From positions 2,671,001 through 2,735,000 of the forward strand of contig NC_092575.1 in the NCBI RefSeq assembly GCF_037975245.1: a stretch of DNA of 64,000 nt, read 5' to 3'. This DNA is from Apostichopus japonicus (Eukaryota > Echinodermata > Holothuroidea > Aspidochirotida > Stichopodidae). The position numbers and the translations under genes were made by a program. The notes under the pieces are model-generated. The model was not told the DNA's origin. It ran no database searches and saw nothing but the letters and a program-made list of their open reading frames with translations. Numbering within the stretch: position 1 is the first letter of the stretch; each line of letters begins with the position of its first letter. Shown piece after piece: positions 48,031 to 60,870 of the stretch.

Positions 48031-50232
48031 ACTATTAGTGTTTTAGTATTATCAAATTCGAGTCTAATTTTCAATGGACTAGCTCTGATATGCACTCTCC
48101 TTCATGTAGTTTATGAAGGCCACATATAGTTATCTTGATGCAGCATTGTGAGTTGATTTGTAACTTTTCGTCACTTTAACGGCGCAATTTATATATATTC
48201 ACACATAACTGATTCATTCTAACTAAGAGTATTGTTCGTTACAAAAGCTTTATAAAGTTATAGTTGAGTACTTAGTTCCCTTTTAATCCTGGACAGAAAC
48301 CGGACAAAACTATGTGCTCCAGAAATTTGATGTCATACGCAGACGTTTAATTACAAAACCATATATTCATATGTTTTAAAAACTGTCTTTAGATTGCTGA
48401 ATATCGGACGGATTTTCATCAAAATTCGATCCCTATATCATGCGCAAGTTTTAACAGTGAAATAATGTAATAAAATAATCAAAGATGAAATATTTTAAAA
48501 CGGTTTCATTTAATACATGGGACGTGAAGCAACACCTCTCATCACAATACGGCAAGTTTTTTTTCAAGGACAACAGTGAATATTTCAAAATGGGTGTGTT
48601 ATCTGGACTGATGCAGCAGACAGGCAAAATGTAGCTCTGCCCTCTCAGGTTACTCAAATAGATTGAACAATATATGTTAATGAAAGAAACTGCAATCGTA
48701 TATGAACATGCATCCAATGACCATGTAGATGAACCAGGAAACGGTGAAGCCAACTACAATGACATATCAGTACTTGAATAGGTGCCATGCAGATGTCTCC
48801 TAGCTATTGGTAGCATTGTTTATCATAAGTCATCCTTTCATATATGTATCTCACGACTTCAAAACACATGCCTATTACATTTAATACAATTCCAGATAAT
48901 TGATTTTTGATAGTTCTCATTTAGCTAATCATAATTAACGTAAGTTTGGCCTTCCATGAAACTACTCAGTTGTCATCTGGCTGTGGACCATCACACTCTC
49001 ACACTGACATAGCAGTTTTAACACACCTATTACGTAATATTTCTTTCTGGTTGGTTGGTTAGTGTTGACTGTTAAATACATTTGTTTCAAAACTGACCAC
49101 AATCCACAGTTGTGTACTAGAGTATAGGCTCCTCCTTTTGTACGAGTAGCAAGTGTTTCCGACTAATGAGGAATTAATGTCCAGTTACTGCTTTTTGGTG
49201 ACCGAGAAGAGCCTACCAAGTATATATCGGTGTCTGAATACATCAATTTGGAAACCATATGATATATTGGAATTTATATGTATAGGCCTATTGCAAAACG
49301 TCAAAAAAATGAAAAATTCAACTATTTGGACGAGATTTCGCCGGGAAACACGAAAATAGTAAAACTCTGGAAATTGTTAAATTGCCTTCTTGGTTCATTG
49401 AACTAATGTACAAAACGGGGATTTTCAAATTTTTGTGACGGGAATACTATAGTGTGCAATATGTGTTGCAATGACACGTGACACATGTGACTTTTGCAAT
49501 GTGTGTCAATGTTGAAGTCGTTCTTATACGCTTCCGTAACATAGCCCGATGACACTTAAACTTGATTCATTTATTGAAATACACTACTTATAATTCACTC
49601 TTTCAAGACTAGGCTCCGCTGGGAAAACAGCATCGGTTGTCACAACTACTATCAAGCCACGTACACGTAAGCCTAACAAATGATATATAGTAGGCCTAGC
49701 CTCTAGGCCTAGAGGTACTGGTCAGTATTTATATTTCCGTGAGGTTCACGTATAAGTTACCGTTAAAAATACTTCGGGCTTCTACTGGCAGTTGCTATTA
49801 AAGAATGTATCATTCTTGGCACCGCAGACTTACATTTTCTATGTGGTGACTATAACGAAATGAGTATGTTATACATTTCAAGGGACAGACTGCCAGCCCG
49901 GTTTGGCAGACTGTCGGCAGACCACTTAGGAGGGGCAAGAAAAAACGAGAAAAAGGGATATGAGTCCAAGTGATTTAAATCTGACTCATTGGAAGTACTT
50001 CGTAATTTACTTCAGTATAGTCATGGGGTTTGTTAAACACGTGCATCGGATTGTCGCGCTATGTGTATAGGCCCTTTAATTGAGTAGGACGTTATATATT
50101 AAGAACTACATCTAGCATCACGCTGTCACAACTGTATTTAAGCCACGTGTTCCTAAGTCTAACGAGTGATATCAGTACTATTCAGTAGTTTTCATGACGT
50201 TTGTATGTTACAACGGGAATCATAAGTCAGGG
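48031..50232. other. No gene recognised; weak internal similarity
   Basis: About 49,640-49,740 and 50,125-50,215 share TCACAACT...AAGCCACGT...TAAG.CTAAC..(A/G)TGATAT, a degenerate direct repeat ~485 bp apart. Nothing else recognised. Confidence 0.5.
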
Positions 50233-50240
50233 GTTCTACA

Positions 50241-51939
50241 TAGTGTTCAAACGATTAACCTAATCGGAATCGGAATCGGAATCGGTACGAAAATTGCATA
50301 ATCGGAACATAATCGGAATCGGTAAAAACTACGTGGAATACCAGTTATGTCATACCGATTATTCAAAAACATATGGAAGGTGAAAATATCATTATTCAAA
50401 AACATGGAAGTTGAAAATATCAACTGATGTATTAGGTTTATTCTTTTACTACGATATATTGAAATAAGACACCCTCTATACGTCTTTCACAGTGAATACT
50501 TTCATCAATTTACGCTGCCAGGGTCGCCGATTTTGCTTCCCTCGTGGTTAGTGACTTCAAATTTCTTGGCACAGTAAGCATAGCAGCAATACCAATTTCG
50601 CGAATTAACGAATGGGTCGGAAATAGGCTGGGCGGTGGTCGATTCGCCCTCGCAAGTGCTAAAAAGCCCTCCTAAAGCACAATTACGAGTGCGAAAAAGA
50701 AATATAAGAAAATCGCCCTCGTTATATCAGGTGTCTGTGTAAAATTAATTGTGACATGCGTTTGCTTTAGCCTTTAGCTAGGAATTGCAGTTGCAGCGCG
50801 AATCGCGCAAACAGTTTTCACATCCCGCATAAATTTGAAGCAGTGCGGGAAGGTCGCGCACAATCACCGGGAAGTTCCCGTGGCAAATGACGGCCTGCAC
50901 GAAGCAATTTCAGTACCAGCGAAAATAACCTAAAATCCTCACAAATCTCCGACCACGTAGTAGCCTTATTTCACACTAAGTCAACTGCATGTAATTCTAA
51001 CCTTGCCATCTGTTTATTCGCTCTAGTTGTGTCGCAAATAAAAAATAAAAATATCCACGGAAACTGCAATCTTCGACCACATGTTAGCCTAACAACCACA
51101 CCAAGTCAATGGGAAATGTAGCCTAACCATCGGTTTGCAAAAAAAAAATGCGTAGATTACTTTAATAACAGCTTTCAATTTGCTGGAAATCGGCATTTGT
51201 TTGGGAGGTACTGTAAGTGTTATGTCTAATAGAGGGAATGTTATATTTTATATTGGAGTAGTTTCTGGTTGTTATTATTTCTTTACATCAATCTGGTATT
51301 ACATTTTAGAGTAATTTTAAACAAGTTACGATGGTACAATTTGCTTTTCAGTTTGATTGGCCTAAGCTTACATTTTCTTATAGAACCTGAATGGAGTTAA
51401 ATAGGTAACGAAAAGGTATGTTTAACTTCAAGTTCGTAGCATTTCTATTTGTTCATGAACGGTATAATACTGAAAATAAGTACAAAATAATATCGGAATG
51501 AAGGCAATATGTCATTAAAATTTACACTTTGGTAAAGATTGAAGATGGATAGTTTGTCTGAGATACTTTTTGAGATGGATATTTTGAGTAACTATTCTAA
51601 GCCCATTTCAAGCCATTAACAGGTGTCATTCACGTCGAGGTGGTTAGGCCATTCGCTTAGCACAGTACTGACTATAGGATGTCATATTCCGTATTTTGGA
51701 AATTAAAAAAAAAAACTTTTTCTTTCTTTCCGAGAAACTCCAGAGGTAATTTGATACATACAAAATGATACCTTAGAGCCTTAGGGAAAATCACAACAAT
51801 AATTGTTTCTGTCAAACTTTATTGCCGATTTCGTATATATGGGATATTTCGTCATTTTCAAATAATCGGAATCGGTACGATTATGAAAAAAATAATCGGT
51901 AATCGGTATTTTCTGTTATGCATAATCGGTTGAACACTA
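50241..51939. mobile_element. hAT-type non-autonomous element, 1,699 bp
   Basis: Terminal inverted repeats TAGTGTTCAAACGATTA and TAATCGGTTGAACACTA (one mismatch in 16). Exact 8-bp target duplication GTTCTACA at 50,233-50,240 and 51,940-51,947. AATCGG repeats lie next to both ends. No transposase frame; the interior is AT-rich. Confidence 0.95.
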
Positions 51940-51947
51940 GTTCTACA

Positions 51948-53829
51948 AACACTATATGTATCATATTCCCCATCACCGTTTAAAGCCTAGCTTCCGCATA
52001 AAGAATCATGAAAGTTAAATATGAATGTAAGAGACTGACTTCGGTCAGCTTGCGGCTTTCATAAGCCAATGAGGCTTCTTCGCGAGTTCCTGCTTGCAGG
52101 AGGATCTAAAATACATACATACATATACACGTGCCATACATGCATTACCTACTACATTAAATTAGGCTTACGTGTACACGACTTGAACTTTATATGGTCT
52201 GATAGCTCATGTTGTTGTCCACATATTGTGTCGTTCGCTTCAATAATTACATTTCCGTAAGGTTGTATTGGCTATTACCGTTGACATATTACGTCTATGG
52301 TGGGCCTAGTATGCCATAAGTCCTGAAATAGACATACGTCGAATTAAATTGACATTAAAGTTTCTCGTGCTCTGATAGGATGACACGTTTTTGAATTACG
52401 TGGCAGCCCTACATGACCTTTCGTAATTGTCAGTATAGCCATTGAGTTGTTAGGGCATATACAAAACTCCCTGTTATAGCCAACTGGGTTTGTTTTAACT
52501 GGCAATCCATATGGACAGTAAGACAACGGTACCATTTTCACGATCTCAGATTATATGATGTTCGTCGTAGGCCTAGATCATTACAACAGTACAATTTCTT
52601 ATGGAGACAGCCTGCATAAAGTAATATTGGCAAGATTACGCTATGTATTATCGATCGATCAAATTTAACGAGATGAGAGCTTGTTCTTAACATGCGTAGA
52701 CTGATGTCGAACGTTGAAAAAAGGCGTCCTCCTGAGATGACTGTGTGCACCAGAACATGTTCCAAATAACATGACTTTTCTTGTGTTGGAGACTTGTTTC
52801 ATGATGTAGTTACTAACATTGGTATTTCTTATTTTATGTTTTTGGCAGAAATTTAGTATAGTCGTGGTACAAACTAATGTACGTCATCTAAATATGTATA
52901 CATTAGCCCTATACTAATTACAGAAGCATGGTTAACTGTTGCCGGGCCCTGAATATTGGGCATTTCTGGGTACCTTTTTTGCAGCAGAAACACAGGCATA
53001 AATAGTTAGGAAGAACTTAGAAAACCACAAAAAGGTGCTCTGGGAACAGTTGAATTCCAAGTTGGAGATTTTCAACATACTTCATTATACTTAGAACTGT
53101 AAACTACCATTACCTTATGCCAGACCTAAGCTTAATGTTGCAGTGTCTATCATGAAAATAGTCTCCTGTATGGTGACTCTACACTCATGCCTAAATAAGA
53201 CATGTACGTGTATTGTTATACTATAACAATAATTAAGTAGTGTGTTCGTGGAACAGAGAGTCAGTGGCTTGGCAATGCATGAGCTCAGCGAGTTCACTTA
53301 GTCCTTCACTTGTTATAACACATTTCTTGGGCTTCCTAAATTGTGCTTTTGTGGCCTATTTTTTTATCATTCAGCTTGGATCATGATTTAGCAAAATGAG
53401 TGCCAGGCAATCAAATTATCATTTTCTACCATCATATATCACATCATCCCTGACGTATCTTGGAGAAGGCACAAAAAATATTGGATGATACATATATGAA
53501 ATTGCTTAACTAATGGGAAAATTACGCCATTTGGTCACTTTTGTTTACAAGAAGGTGTCACACACGCAAACACATATACATACGTCATCACTATTGCATA
53601 GATTCCTTTTGTATCCTGACTATGTTAGAATGAAATCTTACAGTTTTCGTTTGCTTTGCTATTCCTTACAAATGAGGAAAGTACAATCAATGGCAGTAGT
53701 GTAAGGTAATGCTACAGATGAATTATTTCAACAAAACATTATACATTAATTGCATCAACACAAACTAGAACAAGAGGCCAAACCACGGAGTTGCTGATCT
53801 CATCGGCAGCAAAACGTCACTAAAACTAT
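51948..53829. other. No gene recognised
   Basis: AT-rich intergenic DNA. Frames are short and lack family motifs. Confidence 0.55.
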
Positions 53830-54219
53830 ACAGTAGAACTTAGATCACGTGACCTTTGACCTCGGCTCCCACAACAACCACATATTTGATATTACTTGAC
53901 ATTCCATTATACATGTGGAGGTTCCATGTCAAGTTATTCTTTCCCCTCTGAGTTATATAAAACACGATTTTCATTCAATTTGACATCTGACCTTTGGTTC
54001 CGGGAGCATGCGAGTCACAATGATTTAGGAGGAACCCACGCACACACCCGCCGTCCTACACACGCATAGACACATATATACGTTTTGACCCCTCCCTCAG
54101 TTATTAATTCCGGTCACCATGGGGTACCCACCACGTGTGACCCCCCCCCCCCCCGAGAGGTACATACTCAGGAAAGTTAATTATTAGCATGGTAACTGTT
54201 GTTATGGCAATGGTAAGGT
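53830..54219 (-). repeat. Dispersed repeat matching 27,960-28,215
   Basis: Inverted match: AACAGTTACCATGC, TTTCCTGAGTA, GGGGTCACACGTGGTGGGTA, GAACCAAAGGTCA. Contains a C run at 54,140-54,154. Confidence 0.75.
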
Positions 54220-56720
54220 TAGGTCACTCCCATAGTCAGAAAACCGTTGGTGCACTTTGATGAAGACACCCTCCTCCTCCACTTCTTCCGATCCTCTGTC
54301 TCTCTCAAACAAAACATCGCACCTTTCCCAGTCCAATCCGCAATGTCTTTCAGCCATGTGGTCTTAGCCCGACCTCTTCCCCTGGTTCCTTCAACCATCC
54401 CGTGCATAACCGTATGAGCCAACGTCCCCGATCTCCTGGCTATGTGCCCAAACCATTGTAGCTTTCTTTTGCGCGCGACTTCTAATCACATTCGCCGATA
54501 AGTCTTTTTATTTTGTTTTTCACTTCAACATTTGTTATTTTCTGTTTCCACGTGTTCCCGAGGATTTTTCTAAAACAGCGGAGCTCGAATGCCATTATTC
54601 TCTTTTCCATCCTCTTATTGTATGTCCAGGTCTCACATACTTCCACAGCCATGTAAATAATCAGTGATCTCAGAAGTTTAACCTTTGTTGAAGTGGACAT
54701 CCTTTCGGAGTTCCACAACTTATTTAGTTTCGCAAGTTGACTCGTTGCTATGGCTAGTCATTTCTTTATCTCGGAATCTGATGTGACATCTTCCTTCAAT
54801 GTTAAGCCAATGTACTGAAAGGTCTTTCCTTCTTCTAGTGTTTTCCATCCACTTTAATCGTTGTATCATTGGTATCAATCAAACGTGAGGTGACCATTAC
54901 TTTACTCTTGTATTATTGTATACACTAATCTCCATACCATAACTTCTAGCCGTTGTATCCAGCCCATTGGTGAGAATTTCCAGTTCTGCCCTCGAGTCTG
55001 CAATGAGATCAATATCGACCACCAACTTTAACAGTCCATGTTAAGTCTTCAAATGCATCTGACATAATCTGTTCCAAAATGATGTTAAAAGGGCATGGGG
55101 ACAAGATGCAACCTTTGCGGACTCCAACCGTCGTTTGGAACCAATCTAAAGTGCTGCTGTTAGTAGTTAACACCACATTACTGTTGTTGCTGTATTGTGC
55201 TTCGATCACTTTGATTAGCCCAGAGCCCATGTTGTGCTTCTTCATTACTAGCCAGTGTGCACTTCTTCAAACTCTGTCAAATGCCTTCTTGAAGTCAATA
55301 AAGTTGTGGTGTAGTTCCATTTGATGGTTCCTGTATTTCTCTCCCAAAATTCTCACATTTGCTATCTGTTCTACCGTGCTAAGACCACTTTCAAATCCAG
55401 CTTGTTCTTCTGCTAAAATATTTTCAGCCTTTTATTTTTATTTTATTCTGTTATTGATAACTCATAGCAAAAAATTATTATGGAGACTGATGAGACTAAT
55501 GGTTCTACAGTTGTTACAATTCTTCAAGTCTCCTTTCTTTGGGAGTGTTACAATCAGCGATTTTTTCCATTGTGACGGCCATTCTCCCTAATTCCATACA
55601 GAGTTCAAGTGCAGTTCTTGTGCAATTTCAATGCTACTGTGTCTCCCACTTTTGATAAGTTCCGATGGTATGTTATCAAAACCTGCAGCTATTCCATTCT
55701 TCAGTTCCTTCACAGCTTCCTCTATTTCACTTCTCAAGGTCTCTGGTTCCTTCTCCTCTTCAGGACCTGGTCCTCCCTGAGCCAATGTGATAGGAATTTC
55801 TCCATTAGTTGAGATAGGGTAGTTGTAAAGGTCCTTTATGTACTCAGTCCATGTGTCCTGGATTTTATCAGTCTCTGTTTGAATGTTTCCCCGAGCATCT
55901 TTAATCACAGGAACTTTAGCAGACTTTTCTCTGGTCAGTTGTCCTATAACCTGGCCTACAAGCTTTGAATTGTTGTTCTCGAAACACCTTTCAATTTCCT
56001 CACATCTTTTCAGCAAAAGTTTTCTTTCGCATATTTAATTTATTTTCGTACATCATTGTTGGCAATTTTGTAATTTTTTACCACACTCTTCCACATTTTA
56101 TTTGTGGCTTTCAACTCTTTCCTTTTATCACATTTCTTCCATATGTGTGCGGTCACCCTTCTCCTCCTTCATGTCTCTTCTCAGTTTCACTACACCAAAC
56201 TTTATGTCCTTCATCTACTACCACTTATCCGGTAGTCAACCATCTCATTTCATCAATGATCAATATGTTCCTTTATACTTTTGCATCTCATATTCTAATT
56301 CGTTCAGCTAACCTTCAGCAGACAGAGTTCTTACGTTCCACGTGCCAATGGAAACTTCTTGTTTTGCAAATTTCAGTTTCATTTTTGGGTTCTCTCCAGT
56401 AGTCCATTGTTCGAAGCTCCCATCCTGTTGAATGCCAATGGAAGACGTGGTCGTTGGTGACCCGGGCCTCGACCGATCCGGTATGGTGTAGGTTTTGTGT
56501 GTACTCATCATTGTGTTTCAATAGGCAAGAAAATCCTCTCCAGATATGGATGGCCGTTGGCTCCTGGTGAAGCTCATCCACCCTTTGTCCGGTCTTATTT
56601 TTAATCCTGCTGGGTGTCCACACACCCTCCCCACAGCAGTCCGGGGACTGAAGTGGGGGAGGCGGTTTAGTCGCCGAAAAATCGACCATGAACAGGTAGT
56701 ATTGGATACATGTTACCAAT
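54220..56720 (-). mobile_element. RTE-type LINE, inactive, internally deleted
   Basis: In minus-strand order: SIGTWNVRTLSAEG (start of the AP-endonuclease); a remnant ELEYEMQKYKRNILIIDEMR; loss of the endonuclease core; an RT approach with WTEYIKDLYN and ELKNGIAAGFDNIPSELIKS; RT core KVIEAQYSNNS, VGVRKGCILSPCPFNIILEQ; a truncation at the catalytic site, where VKVGGR runs into DIDLIADSRAEL; then CETWTYNKRMEKRIMAFELR, and GRGRAKTTWLKDIADWTGKG at the C-terminus. These are the landmarks of RTE-like elements. Stops and frameshifts occur throughout. Confidence 0.9.
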
Positions 56721-56877
56721 AGCAGCTGGGGCTGACCTGACTACAAACCACAGTGGTTAGGTAAATGGATATCAACTGGAAATAGTTCTTAAAAGTATTT
56801 TACAAATAACAAATATTTTGTTGGTGTTTAATTAACCTCAACAGGGAACTTCATCAGTAAAACGAGGAAAGATCCGA

Positions 56878-57049
56878 GCCAAATTCATTTAATATTTCTG
56901 CTAAATTCTTGTTTGGATGTTCAGTCAATATGTACTTTAACAAAGTTGTTTTACCAGCACCTAAATATCCAGTAATGATTGTGACTGGAATTTTGCGAGC
57001 AGCAGTTGTTGTATCTGATGAGACTAAATCGGGGCAATCTTCATCAGAG
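56878..57049 (-). pseudogene. ZNG1: ZNG1/CBWD zinc GTPase fragment (N-terminal, Walker A)
   Basis: The minus strand reads [20 protein letters not shown], then [20 protein letters not shown] and LNEFG. This is the N-terminal COBW domain of ZNG1 (CBWD), a zinc metallochaperone GTPase, with the Walker A GAGKTT intact. After NEFG the sequence departs from the family and reaches a stop within ten codons, with no donor site at the break. No other ZNG1 exon is near. Probably a gene fragment or truncated retrocopy, lying 5' of the LINE on the same strand. Confidence 0.78.
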
Positions 57050-57122
57050 CTTCAGCATAGCTGTAAATGGCCCATCTGACAAATGAACTGCAATATCTCA
57101 TCCTCGCTATTGGAGCGATGAG

Positions 57123-57314
57123 ATGAAGAAAAAAATGTTTCTTATCATTTTACTAATTGCAGAAGTTTTGGGTTATTTTTCAGCTGACATTGACATCAGG
57201 AAATTCTCTTCCATTTTGAGACTTAATGAAAGATACAGGCGTATACTCCACATTGCAAACCCATCAACACGGGCAGCGTTAGTAGGTACATTTTGTGTTG
57301 AGATATATACTTAA
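57123..57314 (+). CDS. Short frame with signal-peptide-like start, doubtful
   Basis: ATG at 57,123 gives MKKKMFLIILLIAEVLGYFS, a good signal-peptide profile, then about 40 residues with no known motif. A possible donor GTACAT lies at 57,284. No downstream exon identified. Confidence 0.2.
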   Translation: MKKKMFLIILLIAEVLGYFSADIDIRKFSSILRLNERYRRILHIANPSTRAALVGTFCVEIYT

Positions 57315-57366
57315 CTGTGTGTCGTATATACACTGTTCAAGTCCAAATTTCTCTAACGATAAACAG

Positions 57367-57368
<2 letters not shown>

Positions 57369-57414
<46 letters not shown>
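57369..57414. repeat. (TA)n microsatellite
   Basis: About 46 bases of plain TA repeat. Confidence 0.97.
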
Positions 57415-57416
<2 letters not shown>

Positions 57417-57559
57417 GGTGTACTTTATTCTATTGCCGTTGTATTGTGTTGTGCGCAGGACGAGAGTGGTGGCACATAGTTATTCTGGAAGTCTTTACTG
57501 GCTGGCGAGAGATAAATTGGCTAGGTGTCAGTAGTATTGTAAACAAAATGCAAAAAAAA

Positions 57560-58330
57560 AGGAATGATTTTATCCAAATGACCTGTTTGTGTTAAATGTA
57601 AATGTGTTTCTGATAGAAATGTTTGTTTAGTGTGGTTATTAGGAAATGAGATCAAAAGAGATACAAATCTGTATCATAATTTTTAAGGATTTCTTTAGAT
57701 TGAGGAGAGCTTTTACAGTATTTTGGGAAGAACATATAAGTGAGGAGATTTCCTGGTGAATAGGCCTACTGCATCAGGTCAGTCAGATGTTTTTGTACAA
57801 GCAAAGAACAGTGTGAGTTATGCAAAAGAAAAGTTAAAGGGTTTTATTTTCATGAATTTTTTGTGTTAAACAGTTCTTTACTTCCGATAGCAAATGTCTG
57901 TTAGTTCTTTTTAGGAAATGAGATTTTAGTCAGAAACCAAACTTTAAAATCAGTTTAGCAAAAGTGCTTCATTTATAAGAAAATTTAAAAACTTATTTGA
58001 GAGGCTATTTAACAGTATATGTTGACAAGAACAAAGTTATTTTGAGAGTAAAGGACAGGCAATATCAGTTATCAAAAAAGAGACATGATCTTATTTAAAT
58101 TACCTTTTTGTGTTCAATATTTTTATGTTTTAAAGCAGGTGTTTGTTGAGACTACTAAGTAGATAGTGAGATCATCAAAAAGGACCAAGGTTTAAACTCA
58201 TTTACTCATAAACTCAATAAACTCAGCTAAAAAGCTTCATTTCTGGGTAATTTTCAAATCATACTTTGTATTTTGATTGTGTTATCAAGTTAAACAAATG
58301 GCTTTCCCTTTTAATGTTACTGTTGACAGT
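57560..58330. repeat. Degenerate ~250-270-bp tandem repeat, about three units
   Basis: Units near 57,560, 57,836 and 58,081 share a TTTTGTGTTAAA-type segment, a TGTTTGTT(A/G) segment and (G)AAATGAGAT(C). Similarity is low, so boundaries are approximate. Confidence 0.4.
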
Positions 58331-59286
58331 ATTACAAGGCTTAGTTTCATCAAGGAGAATAAATAACAGAATTCATTTATGTTCCAATTCGTACAGCTGC
58401 TGATCTTTGAGAGTCAGAGGGTGGGTGAAAAAGATTTGAGATGTTAACCACGTGTAAAAAAAATCTGAAGAAGAAAATATTCCAGATGCCAAGTACCTGA
58501 TAATTTCGGACATCGGAAATTATGTTGGTTCATATTTGCTGTACTAGTGCATGTGCTCCTTCTTGTTATATTCAGTGAAAGGTTAGCAACAGTGAAGATA
58601 TTTTAGTTTTGATGCAACTAATACACCAATGCAAACATGATGGAAATCATGTTCCATTATCAAGACCAAAGTACATATTTGCATTCTATTTTCTTATCTC
58701 TAATAGAGTAAAAAAGAAAATGGTGTCCACTGTCATTTTACTTCTGTACATTGATTCAGCCCATGTTGTGTTGTCAGTATTACTGTTATTATGTTACTAG
58801 TTGTAAGTTCAAACTTACTTAAAATTTTTAGAAATATTTTGAACATTTGTTAACATTAATTTAACATGTTGTAATGTTTACTTGTTTTAAGTAAATGGTG
58901 TTCATATAATGTCTGTCCCTTTTCATATTTGTATGCATTTCTGTTGAAGGACCTGAGAGAATATGCCGGATGATCAGGGCAATAAACTGTAGTTAAAAAC
59001 TGAACTTTGTTGTTTGAGATAAACTAAAACTTCTATGAAAGCTTCACTTGGCTTGTCTACTGGAGAAGTGGGAATGAATACATGTAAAAAAAGTAATGAA
59101 AAGTAATAACTTTTCTAAAAATTTAAGCATGGCCAACTGTATTTTTCTTGATAATTCCCTTGTGAAATTTAAAATGCAGTCATTACAAGCTTACAAGGGG
59201 CAAGATGAAATAATAAGAACAGTACTGGACTTAAACCAAGCAGGTTGGGTATTACAGCATTTGGAAGGTTTGGTTTTTGAGAATGT
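58331..59286. other. No gene recognised
   Basis: AT-rich. Two short frames (58,609 and 59,096) have no recognised motif. Confidence 0.55.
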
Positions 59287-60270
59287 ATAAAGTGGTCTCC
59301 AGAGGGATGATTCATAAAGATGGTACTGAACTGCAGTCCAATACCAACTTATGTAAACTAGTCTCCAGAAGGAAGGATGATTCATAAAGATGGTACTGAA
59401 CTGCAGTCCAATACCAACTTATGTAAACTAGTCTCCAGAAGGAAGGATGATTCATTAGGATGGTACTGAACTGCAGTCCAATACCAACTTATGTAAACTT
59501 GTCTCCAGAAGGAAGGATGATTCATTAGGATGGTACTGATCTGCAGTCCAATACCAACTTATGTAAACTTGTCTCCAGAAGGAAGGATGATTCATAAGGA
59601 TGGTACTGAACTGCAGTCCAATACCAACTTATGTAAACTAGTCTCCAGAAGGAAGGATGATTCATTAGGATGGTACTGAACTGCAGTCCAATACCAACTT
59701 ATGTAAACTAGTCTCCAGAAGGAAGGATGATTCATAAAGATGGTACTGAACTGCAGTCCAATACCAACTTATGTAAACTAGTCTCCAGAAGGAAGGATGA
59801 TTCATTAGGATGGTACTGAACTGCAGTCCAATACCAACTTATGTAAACTTGTCTCCAGAAGGAAGGATGATTCATTAGGATGGTACTGATCTGCAGTCCA
59901 ATACCAACTTATGTAAACTTGTCTCCAGAAGGAAGGATGATTCATAAGGATGGTACTGAACTGCAGTCCAATACCAACTTATGTAAACTAGTCTCCAGAA
60001 GGAAGGATGATTCATTAGGATGGTACTGAACTGCAGTCCAATACCAACTTATGTAAACTAGTCTCCAGAAGGAATGGTGATTCATAAGGATGGTACTGAA
60101 CTGCAGTCCAATACCAACTTATGTAAACTAGTCTCCAGAAGGAATGGTGATTCATTAGGATGGTACTGAACTGCAGTCCAATACCAACTTATGTAAACTA
60201 GTCTCCAGAAGGAATGGTGATTCATAAGGATGGTACTGAACTGCAGTCCAATACCAACTTGTGTAATCAA
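59287..60270. repeat. 70-bp satellite-like tandem repeat with five-unit higher-order period
   Basis: About 14 units (GTCTCCAGAAGGAAGGATGA ... CCAATACCAACTTATGTAAA). Diagnostic variants (AAACTA/AAACTT, CATAAAGA/CATTAGGA/CATAAGGA, ACTGAA/ACTGAT) recur in the same order every 350 bases, so 59,355-59,704 repeats as 59,705-60,054. Confidence 0.95.
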
Positions 60271-60356
60271 GTCTCCAAAGGGTATGTTTGATAAGGATGA
60301 TGGGACTCTCACAAGTTGTCTCCACAGGGAAAGTCTCCATTAGGCCCACAACATGA

Positions 60357-60605
60357 GTATGTATGTATGTATGTATGTATGTATGTATGTATGTATGTAT
60401 GTATGTATGTATGTATGTATGTATGTATGTATGTATGTATGTATGTATGTATGTATGTATGTATGTATGTATGTATGTATGTATGTATGTATGTATGTAT
60501 GTATGTATGTATGTATGTATGTATGTATGTATGTATGTATGTATGTATGTATGTATGTATGTATGTATGTATGTATGTATGTATGTATGTATGTATGTGT
60601 GTGTA
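60357..60605. repeat. (ATGT)n tetranucleotide microsatellite, ~60 units
   Basis: About 245 bases of near-perfect ATGT. The Tyr-Val-Cys-Met and Ile-His-Thr-Tyr frames are artefacts. Confidence 0.98.
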
Positions 60606-60737
60606 TTAAAAGACACAGGTGTCTCGTTCTTTGCTTTTGTTTTGGTCGAGATGAAAACATAAATTGGACGAATGCTTTCATCTCAACCAAAACAATAACA
60701 AAGAACGGGATAGGTTAAAGATTTCAATTACTACTAT

Positions 60738-60870
60738 TTAAGAAAAAGTCGCCAGGAAAGGACCTGGGCACGAAAACTGCCGAACGACTGGTCCGCTCTC
60801 AACCCAGTCCCCTTGCATCGGGACTGTAACTGTGTGATCATCGTCGGGTGTGAATCATCATTTCCCTCGT
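60738..60870 (-). repeat. U2-headed repeat unit, truncated (head missing)
   Basis: AAGAAAAAGTCGCCAGGAAAG, CCTGGGCACGAAAAC and the CCCCTTGCATCGGGACTGTA hairpin are present. The U2-like head is missing and block D begins instead. Confidence 0.8.

Noticed and set aside
59287-60270. CRISPR array
   Set aside because: Units are contiguous 70-bp copies without unique spacers, in animal DNA.
60155-60718. Tyr-Val-Cys-Met and His-Thr-Tyr-Ile frames
   Set aside because: They arise from the ATGT repeat and adjoining 70-bp satellite.
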